The notes beneath the pieces are model-generated. The model made no database searches and was not told the DNA's origin. It saw nothing but the letters and a program-made list of their open reading frames with translations. Positions 55,920-64,000 of a stretch of DNA of 64,000 nt are shown here, in pieces. How positions within the stretch are numbered: position 1 is the stretch's first letter; each line of letters opens with the position of its first letter. Source of the DNA: Haberlea rhodopensis (lineage: Eukaryota; Streptophyta; Magnoliopsida; Lamiales; Gesneriaceae); NCBI GenBank assembly GCA_907163345.1, contig CAJQUN010000975.1:1-64000 (forward strand). The letters are read 5' to 3'. Position numbers and translations under genes: made by a program.

Positions 55920-57845
55920 AACATTTGGTTTTATCAAATTTTTTTTTTTAGAAGATGGTTTATGAAAATATTCATTGAATGAATTTACTATTATATGCAA
56001 GGACACTGATATAGTTGACATATATATATATATTATCAAATTTAAGAAGCATATAAATAAACGAATATCATTGTAATCATCATAATATCATTTATGTTAC
56101 ATCAAATACATATTGCTTCAACTAACGTAAAGTTTAACAAGCACGTCCAAATAAAACGTAACACCAAAAATATTCAACCAAATTCAAAAAACATATAAAT
56201 AAATGTTTGTCACTGACATCATCATAGTATCTCTCGTATTTACATCAAATGTATATTGTTTTAATTAATATAAAGTGTTTAACTAACACGTCCAAATTTC
56301 ATTTTAGGAAAAGATAAATTGTATAATTAACCCCCAAAAGCGTCATTATGTGTCACACGCCCATCGACCGTCTCCTATACAAGTGTCCGATTTTGAAGGG
56401 AGTGTACGACCCGGGTGTCTGAGTTTATTTTTTTTTAAAAAATTGAGATCCAAGCAGTGTCCGAGAAATATCGGTGTTCTAGGAGTGTTTGATACTGCAC
56501 CGAACGATTCTTAGGAGTGTCCGTGTATCATAGTTATATCATACGTATGAATTGTCCACGTGTGGCACGTGTATTTATCGTCGTTTTCTCGATTGTTTTG
56601 TCATATTTTGTGGGCTTCAGTAAGATGTTCGATGTATCTTCATTTAAGTATATAATTCATGTTTATTTTTTTTATAAAAAAAACAAAAAAAAATGATTAT
56701 AGAATGATAAAATTTGGTTTAATATGGGAAACGAGGAACAACGGAATCATTAGATGAGTTGTATTATGATTAGAATTTAGACATCTTTTATGTTGTAGTG
56801 AACCAGACTTTTCTAAAGTGAAACGTGGATGCTTGCCATTTGATATATTAGAAAATTCCGATTTAGCGTCAATGTGGGAGCAAATATTAGTCTTTAATGA
56901 AGATATACATGATTCTTTAAGATTCACTTTATAATAATATACATTAAAGAAAAACTATATATATATATATATCAGTTGACGTTAAAAAAATTTTAAAGGG
57001 TCCAGATATAATTTTAAGGGATAAACTGTAATTTTTTAACATAAAATATAATTTAAAAAAATATTTGGGTTTAAAATAATTTTTTTGCAGGGGTGCTTTC
57101 GCCCACACACACAATTCATGGTGCCAGATATCAACATATTGATCAATTTTTTCATAATTTGATCGAAAATAATATTTTAAATGACTGATTTCAACGAACA
57201 TTTTTTTTTAAAAAAAGATCATGCTACTGTAATTGAATGTGAAATAACCAAATGATTGACTCTAATTTATTTTTTTTAAATGATGCACGTTTTACTATAA
57301 ACTGAAAAAATAATATTTGAAGTTGCGAGCAACAATAACAGATTAAGATATATTTTTTTCAAATCGGTTCAAGTCAAACCCGTGCATCAAACAAAAAATT
57401 TATTTAACAAAAAAATTTTGAAAAAAAAAAGTTTTTCTAAAAAAAATTTAATTTTTTCAAAAAAATAAATAGTAAATTACTACTCATTACTATGCATTAC
57501 AATATTAATAAATACTAACTCTTGCTCTCTTATATATATAGGTAATTATAACTGATATGCGAAATCGTATGTATTTTTATGATTCATATATGTATTTATG
57601 TATATAATAATAGATATTTTGATTGAAAGAGATTGATGTATGTGTGTGATTCGACTTGATACTTTGTTTTGATTAATAGTATATTCATTCTATTTATTGT
57701 GATTAAATATTTTTTTTAATAATTATTAAGGTTGTTGATAAGCACAATATATTGACTTCGCAATTCGCATATGGCAATTATAAGGCGAACACCTGTAACC
57801 TTTATTGAAATATATATTAGTTTATTTATTTTTTAAAATAATAAG
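55920..57845. other. AT-rich intergenic with MITE-like debris
   Basis: No gene. 55995-56300 has two similar pieces (CACGTCCAAATAAAACG / CACGTCCAAATTTCATT), about 150-170 bp apart. 56380-56540 carries several GTGTCCG words typical of a widespread plant repeat type. 56980-57110 resembles the decayed element at 53.0 kb and ends in TTTCGCCC. Confidence 0.45.
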
Positions 57846-58025
57846 GTGGTGAGCCTTGGCGCAACGGTAAAGTTGTTGTCATGCGACTTGGAGGTCGTGG
57901 GTTCGATTCGCGAAAACAGTCTCTAGCATTGCAGCAGGGGAAGACTGCATACATTAGGCCCAATGAACCAGACTCATCCGGTACCCCGTGCATCGGAGGA
58001 GCTTTTGTGAACCGAATTTACCCCT
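57846..58025 (+). repeat. Au-type SINE
   Basis: Recognisable Au SINE text: GTGAGCCTTGGCGCAACGGT (A box), then GGAGGTCGTGGGTTCGATTC (B box), AAACAGTCTCTAGCA, and a tail with GCATCGGAGGAGC. The tRNA-like head with a long non-tRNA body shows a SINE rather than a tRNA gene. It appears nearly full length. Confidence 0.85.
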
Positions 58026-58390
58026 TATTTATTGTTAAAACAATTTAAGTCAATGAAGTAATTATTTTCTATTAGAACTAAACAATTATAATATGATACT
58101 ATGGTTTTAGTGGATAAAAATGATGAACTGATTTTAGAGTACGTGGGTGTGTTTGGGTGTGTATGCATGAAAAAATCACATAACCCACTATGTACGGGAT
58201 GCTAAATTTTCAAACCGCAAATGCACAACAAATATACAAAACCACGCGGTTCGGGTGGGTGTGAGTGCGGGTGGTTAGTCGATCAAATAGAAATCAATTA
58301 GAATAGTGTATTTTTACAAGTTCTTAAATTAAAGTATTTACTGTTGCTGATAATAAAACATAACTAAAATTAAATAAAATATTAGAGTAA
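58026..58390. other. Intergenic, GGGTG-rich element piece
   Basis: 58140-58270 is rich in GGGTGTG/GCGGGTGG words, answered by 59160-59346, which ends GTACACCCCTA. These may be two halves of one hAT-type MITE into which the solo LTR at 58391-58956 was inserted; the left end is unclear. Confidence 0.4.
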
Positions 58391-58956
58391 TGAAGTCATA
58401 GGATGAATCGGTTTCTTCGGTAAAATCCCATGCAAACGCCGAACAAGAAATTTCCCGAGCATAAAGCCCGAAGGCATATTGGTCAAAAAGTAGAGGAAGA
58501 CTTGGGTGTAACCAACAATCAACCGGCGTAAATAAACGTGCAATAATGAAACACAAATTTATTGGACACGCTTTGCCCAATAACGCCACAATCAGAGGAG
58601 ATCGTGTTCCGGATTTCCCGCGAGCTAACTATCGGGATCAGTCCTATAAATACACACTTATGGTCTCATTGTAAGAGGTTGGACTTTTGAAGCAAGAAAT
58701 TACTAAGAAAAAAACATATCAAAGTATGTTCGGTATTTTCTTTTATTTTTCTAGTATTCTTGTTTAAAAGTTTGTTATTCAAATTTCGTGTCAAAGTCCT
58801 GTAACCGATCAATATTTATAGTGGAGAATTTATATTGGATAAAGTCCCGTGATTTTTCCTTAATTCTTGAGGGTTTTCCACGTAAAAATTTTGGTTTCTC
58901 TTATTAAATTTCTCACATATACTCTATGCAAACACAGAGAATTTAAGATCACATCA
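58391..58956 (+). mobile_element. Solo LTR with AGTAA duplication
   Basis: Starts TGAAGTCATAGG, ends AGATCACATCA and is flanked by AGTAA on both sides (58386-58390 and 58957-58961). It shares GAGGGTTTTCCACGTAAAAA and the terminal GATCACATCA with the LTRs at 33998 and 38473, in the opposite orientation. It is therefore a diverged member of that family, reduced to one LTR by recombination. Confidence 0.8.
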
Positions 58957-58961
58957 AGTAA

Positions 58962-59346
58962 CATAAAACAATAAAAATTAAAATAATGTAAACAAAAAAT
59001 ATTATTTAGTCGTCGGAATAAATTATATTAAGAAGATAAATACAAATTATAATTTAAATAATAAACTAGTAAATATTTGATGCTCTGGAAAATATAATTT
59101 GCAACATCAACATCTAAAATATTTATTTTTATAATTAAATAAGTCTCTAATATATAAAGATGCGGGCGGGTTGGGTGGGCAGGTGAGTGGAGGTGCAACA
59201 ATCCACTACCCACTCACATAAATGTGGGTTTCTTATTTTTTCAATTGCAGCATTTTTTTTCAAAACTTAAAACGGGCAAATATGGATGGGTGAATGAGAG
59301 TTGGGCGGATGAATTGTGTTTTTTGAGTTTTTTTGTACACCCCTAA
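58962..59346. other. Possible right half of a hAT-type MITE
   Basis: GGGCGGGTTGGGTGGGC at 59163-59180 and the terminal GTACACCCCTA at 59336-59346 are typical of hAT MITE ends. No left partner or duplication has been secured. Confidence 0.4.
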
Positions 59347-59365
59347 TTGATTTTAATATTCTTGA

Positions 59366-59380
59366 CGTATTTATAAAAGG
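59366..59380 (+). promoter_or_regulatory. TATA-like element of the TTC1-like gene
   Basis: TATTTATAAAAGG lies about 135 bp upstream of the chosen ATG at 59507. Position and sequence fit a plant TATA box; there is no other evidence. Confidence 0.4.
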
Positions 59381-59506
59381 TTATATTTTTAAGTTTATTT
59401 TTGGTAATATAGAAGTCGAGATTCGTGTGAAGAAATTTGAAATGAAGGAAAGGTGAAACCTGAAAACCTTGATTCTTATTCGAAACTTGCAATTAAGGCA
59501 TACGAA

Positions 59507-62500
59507 ATGGCTGTGATTGAAGAAGAATCGGCCGTTGAAAGCAGTTCCAAATCTGTATTAAAATCACCGGCGGCGGCCGGTTATGATTCCGATGGGTACG
59601 AGACCGCCAGTGAAACCGAGCTCAACGACGCTGTCCCAATATCAGAAAATTGTCCTGATTATACAAATACTGATGGTTTAAGAAATCTTAACAATAGCGA
59701 TGTTGAGGTAATCCATGTCAAGGACGAAGAACAGCATGAAATGTCTGACTTTGTCGCGAGTGAAGTCAGTGAGGTATATCTATTGGTAATCAGTTGGATA
59801 ATCGACTTGAAATTTTATGCTGCTTGCTATCTTGACTTTATTCTCGCTTGTTGAAATGTAATTTCGATGTTTAGATCATGATTATGCGAAGTTACGTGTT
59901 TACTTAATTTGGAAGCCTGACGTATTTTACATTGATCTTATGCAGATAACAATAATACACATAAAAACTGGTATAAAAACTTTAAGCACAAGCTAACGAA
60001 ACAAACTTTGTGCTTTAGTAAAACTGTACACGAACTTTTAGAGAGACAGCTATCGTTTACTCTAATTCATATGCAAATGGTTAATAGTTTGGCTTATAGT
60101 GGTAGAACCCAAAAAACAGCAGGTTAAAGTTTCCTACAAACTATGGCACAAAATCTCAACGGTGGTATTATGACATATGCAATCTTTTTATAACCGGGCT
60201 TCCCATTAAAGGCTATGTGATTGTGGTAACTGCCATGTTTCATGGCCATGATTATGATCGTTATCTTATTTATGGATGTCATTCCAGGAAAATACTCACT
60301 AATATTTCCCTGAAACATAGGACGACATAAATATGGGATATTTTAGCACTTTATGCTGCAAATATACTCCTTGTTTCAATTATGAAAATGTTGGATATGT
60401 ATCAACTTATTCCTTCCTAGCACATGAAAGTTCAAGTCAGTACTGCTCGTGCACTTTCAAGAGCAGTTACTTCACTTGAGGAGCTGGATCAAGAATTCTA
60501 GAAGCAGTTACTTGGTACCTGCTTACTGGCTGAGGGAGTTGGAATTTCACCCGCTGATCCAGTAAAAATAGAAAGGATTCATACCTCTAGATAAAGCCAC
60601 AAGGGCACGGCAGAATGGTGAGGAGTGGCACAGAAAGAAGGAAAGAAAAAGAATGTAGGCACAAGAATGATCGTGAGGTAGAGTGATTCTTTCCGAGTTT
60701 TTTGTGAGGCAAAAATGAATGATTCACCATGAGAATCCATTGTAACACATAGAAATGGATTATGGGGGTGAATTCATGATGTATAAGTCTTGTATACCTG
60801 AAAGAAATCAATGAAACTCCTCCCGTGGACGTAGGCCGTTGTTTGCCGAACTACGTAAAACTCGGTGTCGTTTTTATTTGTGTTCTTTCTTTGTGTCATT
60901 TCATTTATGTGGCTTACCTTGATTGCTTGGTGCGTGTTGATCTATTATTTGCATACAATCTTGAAGTTGCTGTCAAGATTGGTGATCATCGCATTTTTCT
61001 GTCCATTGGTCAAGTTTCAGAAAGTGTTCTGTGGTTGAAAGCATTCTGCCATCTCAATGTGCAATTGGCTGGCAATTGGATTTCTTGATCGGGAATTACA
61101 TGGGTTAATTCATAACAATTGGCGTCGTCTGTGGGAACGACCACGACAAGAAATGCGATCAAGAATCGGTTTGACCACAAGCATGATTTCAGATTGAGGT
61201 GGGCGTAAACGGTTTCTGTCAAACGGTTTCTGTCGAAGATGGATGGCTCAGTTTGTATCGTTCTTCGTGGGTTTATTAAGGATGGGAATGGCAAGAACAT
61301 AACATCAAGTTTCTTGGAGTTCTTGAAGGGGGCCTATAGATTTCTTGAAGAAATGAGAAATCAAGAGATCACTGGTTTCTGGAATTCAAGAATGCACCCA
61401 GACCATTCTTGCAGATTCTTGGAAACACACGAGAAGAGGTTTCTATCCGGAAAGGTGCGACCAATTTCAGAGAAAGCAAGAAAGGGGCAGAATCTTTCTT
61501 GGAGTATTTGAGATAGCACCGAGATGAGACAGGCGAGTGAATGCAATACATAAATAAAGAACAAAACAACATGAAGACGTGAAGTGATGATGAGCAGAAT
61601 TGAAGATGATGGCCTAAAGTTTTTCAACGCATGAAGTGATGGTTCAAGGTTGAACAAGGGGATCATTATCCTTTCTTGGAAGGACTCAACATGGGAGGAA
61701 AGAGCTGGGTATTTCTTGGGGAAAATTCTCCGATATCATTGGATGATAGAGAATTTTAGGAATAAATGATGCTCCAAAATCTGTTGGAGTCTAGAATAGG
61801 ATACTTGGATCGAGGTGGAGTTTTGAGGGTGAGACTAAAGCCAGGTGGAACTGTGAATTCTTGGAGAATGAGCAGTGGTCTTTAATCTCGGATACGCCTC
61901 AATGCCATTGGTTGTTCCGTAGATTGATCATCAAGAGTGTTCGGTTGAATGAACATCTAGCAAAGCCAATATATGAGGAGATTTGGTATGAAGGATCGAA
62001 TAAGTCGATAAAGTGTAGATTTGTTGTATATGTATCAACTTATTCCTTCCTAGCACATGAAAATTCAAGTCAGTACTGTTCGTGTGCACTTTCAAGAGCA
62101 GTTACTTCACTTGAGGAGTTGGATCAAGAATTCTAGAAGCAGTTACTTGGTTACCTGCTTACTGGCTGAGGGAGTTGGAATTTCACCTGCTGAACCAGTA
62201 AAAATAGAAAGGATTCATACCTCTATATAAAGGCACAAGGGCACGGCAGAATGGTGAGGAGTGGCACAGAAAAAAGGAAAGAAAAAGAATGTAGGCACAA
62301 GAGTGATCGTGAGGTAGAGTGATTCTTTGAGAGTCTTTGTGAGGCAAAAATGAATGATTCACCATGAGAATCCATTGTAATACATAGAAGTGGATTATGG
62401 GGGTGAATTCATGATGTATAAGTCTTGTATACTCGAAAGGAATCAATGAAACTCCTCCCGTGGATGTAGGCCGTTGTTTGCCGAACCACGTAAAACTCGG

Positions 62501-63391
62501 TGTCGTTTTTCTTTGTGTTATTTCATTGATGTGGCTTACCTTGATTGCTTGGTGTGTGTTGATCTATTATTGTGCATACAATCTTGAAGTTGCTGTAAAG
62601 ATTGGTGATCATCGCATTTTTCTGTCCATTGATCAAGTTTCAGAAAGTGTTCTGTGGTTGAAAGCATTCTGCCATCTCAATGTGCAAATTGGCTGGCAAT
62701 TGGATTTCTTGATCGGGAGTTACATGGGTTAATTCACGACAGAAAATTTGGTCCGACAGAAAGGAATTTGTGATTAGAAGCTATGTTCAATAATCTGCTG
62801 ATTTTGGATTATTAAATACTGCTGTATGGCATTTGATCTGACAAATATGAATTTGACATTAGAAGCCATGTTTCAATAATCTGTTTTGCATGGTAGGAGG
62901 ATGTCAATTTACTGATTTTGGATTATTATATACTGCTGGATGGCACTTGTTAATAATCAATAAGTATAAAATACATCCAGTCATTGTAACTTGTTTAGCT
63001 AGAGCACCTTTATATGTCTGTTGTCTTCGTTAGGTTTATCACCAGATAGGAATTTAGACATAAAAACAAAAACAGGGAAACATATTACTAAGTTGTAATT
63101 TTTCCTTTCCCTTATTTAGCTCTGATTCTTACTTCTAATCCCAAGTTTTCGTTGATTCTTAACCAAATCTAATGCCTGCTTGCACTTTCTTTTTGTTTTT
63201 TTGAGGAATAGAAAGCCTTAGAGAAATCAAATGATGCAAAACTGGAGGGTAATTCCTTATTTAAAGCTGGACAGTATGAAGAGGCGCTATTGAAATATGA
63301 ACTTGCAATACAAGTTGTCCTAGATTTGCCTTCATCTACTGAGATACGATCAATATGCCATGCAAATAGAGCTGCTTGTTTCTCCAAATTG
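59507..63391 (+). CDS. TTC1/AtTPR1-like co-chaperone, 5' part
   Basis: Two coding exons are visible: 59507-59773 and 63212-63391. They join in phase 0 through a 3438-bp GT-AG intron. Exon 1 gives an acidic, Ser-rich region of low complexity (MAVIEEESAVESSSK, YDSDGYETASETELND). Exon 2 gives KALEKSNDAKLEGNSLFKAG, then QYEEALLKYELAIQ and SICHANRAACFSKL, the first TPR motif of TTC1-type proteins (Arabidopsis At4g30480). A GT donor follows at 63392; the remaining TPR exons lie beyond the window. Such proteins bind Hsp70/Hsp90 C-termini. The ATG at 59507 was chosen because the frame upstream of it has no other ATG. A 2.35 kb LTR element sits in intron 1. Confidence 0.85.
60389..61117 (+). repeat. 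5' LTR of the intronic element
   Basis: 729 bp, about 95% alike by eye to 62022-62741. The open frame at 60825-61088 within it also occurs in the other LTR and is not a gene. Confidence 0.93.
62022..62741 (+). repeat. 3' LTR of the intronic element
   Basis: 720 bp. It differs from the left LTR by scattered substitutions and small indels, for example a short deletion near 62515-62525. The tract just before it is only moderately purine-rich. Confidence 0.93.
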
Positions 63392-63512
63392 GTATGCTCT
63401 TCTCATACTTGTGGTTAAGAATAATTTTGTATTGTCTAGGATTGAAGATGCATAATATACTTGCAAACTCTACTTTGTGCATAAATTTTGTCCATGATGA
63501 TATGTTTTGTAC

Positions 63513-63788
63513 AGTATGTTTACTTAGATGGGTTAGATGAACCCTATGTTGGGAAATGTTTGTCAAATTCACAGTGAGGTGGGCAAAGGGGCATGCATAG
63601 TATATACGTGGCTTTGTCTGGTGTACTAGGAATAGGGTAGTCACCTTCATAGTATGTTTACTTAGATGGGTTAGATGAACCCTATGTTGGGAAATGTTTG
63701 TCAAATTCACAGTGAGGTGGGCAAAGGGGCATCCATAGTATATACGTGGCTTTGTCTGGTATACTAGGAATAGGGCAGTCACCTTCAA
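63513..63788. repeat. 138-bp tandem duplication
   Basis: AGTATGTTTACTTAGATGGG begins at 63513 and again at 63651. The two 138-bp units differ by about four bases. It lies in the second intron of the TTC1-like gene. Confidence 0.92.
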
Positions 63789-63805
63789 TTGTGAGATGAG
63801 CTTGT

Positions 63806-64000
63806 TGGCTATTTGTTGAATAATTAGATAAAGATTTAGTATTTAAATCTTTGTGTTTAAACTTGGTATGATAATATTATAAGTTTGGTAGGATAATATT
63901 ATCTAGATATTTGATTTGATTTGATTTAGATAGAGATAAATCAGGTAGTTTACTTCTATTAATCTTTATATTCACCTATAAATAGATAGTCATTGTAACT
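63806..64000 (+). mobile_element. Possible LTR start cut by the window edge
   Basis: TGTTGGCTATTTGTTG at 63806 opens a stretch with GATTTGATTTGATTTAGATAG and a TATA-like CTATAAATAG (63977-63986), the layout of a plant Copia or TRIM LTR promoter. The other LTR and any duplication would lie outside the window. Confidence 0.4.

Larger units (their letters stand above)
60389..62741 (+). mobile_element. Non-autonomous LTR retrotransposon in TTC1-like intron 1
   Basis: The LTRs 60389-61117 and 62022-62741 start TGTTG(G/T)ATATG and end in (ATAACA/ACGACA). GAAAA flanks both sides (60384-60388 and 62742-62746). The primer site TTGGCGTCGTCTGTGGGAA follows the left LTR, so it reads with the gene. The internal region is only about 900 bp and lacks gag-pol domains; it has a 90-codon open frame (61239-61511) of unknown origin. 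It is larger than a typical TRIM and smaller than a typical LARD. Confidence 0.92.

Noticed and set aside
57846..58025. Possible tRNA gene
   Set aside because: The whole stretch follows the Au SINE pattern and does not close a cloverleaf.
60825..61088. Open frame in the intron of the TTC1-like gene
   Set aside because: It lies within an LTR and recurs at 62460-62732 in the partner LTR.

Overview
This 64 kb window is plant nuclear DNA, most likely from a eudicot. It is AT-rich, its genes have GT-AG introns, and it carries plant-type Copia elements, hAT, Mutator and Harbinger MITEs and tRNA-derived Au-like SINEs. The gene content would suit an asterid such as Lamiales, but that is a guess. There is no sign of bacterial, phage or organellar gene organisation.

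Five protein-coding loci are supported. (1) A complete eight-exon VAN3-binding-protein-like gene (auxin canalisation DUF828 plus PH_2 domain) lies on the minus strand at 17716-19736. (2) A four-exon gene for a 191-residue basic protein of unknown function with a duplicated motif lies on the minus strand at 24974-28053. (3) An intronless pentatricopeptide-repeat gene resembling Arabidopsis At1g05600/EMB3101 lies on the minus strand at 40670-42187. (4) An intronless UDP-glucuronate 4-epimerase gene (GAE family) lies on the plus strand at 54355-55653. (5) The first two coding exons of a TTC1/AtTPR1-like co-chaperone are on the plus strand from 59507; they are separated by a 3.4 kb intron, and the gene runs off the right edge. 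Remains of a possible further gene end at 42481, upstream of the PPR gene. These genes are unrelated in function and do not form a cluster.

The rest is mostly mobile DNA. From 4.8 to 15.8 kb lie a degenerate Copia element (plus), a diverged LTR relic and a full-length but frame-broken Copia element (minus, target-site duplication CATAG). From 30.0 to 32.9 kb lies a degenerate BED-finger hAT transposon. From 33.1 to 40.6 kb lies a second, related hAT element with a perfect 8-bp duplication (TTACTACT). This second element is filled with an 88-bp dimeric satellite. The satellite is split by a 5.1 kb non-autonomous LTR element (duplication GTACC), which has palindrome-rich tandem repeats and a captured fragment of an F-box gene. 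This three-level nest is the most unusual part of the window. From 43.6 to 47.8 kb is a third, 5'-truncated Copia relative.

The right third holds Mutator-type and hAT MITEs with clean duplications, a LINE fragment, an Au-like SINE, a solo LTR (duplication AGTAA) related to the F-box-carrying element, and a 2.35 kb non-autonomous LTR element (duplication GAAAA) inside the intron of the TTC1-like gene. All boundaries and translations were read by eye. No database search was run, so family names rest on recognised motifs.
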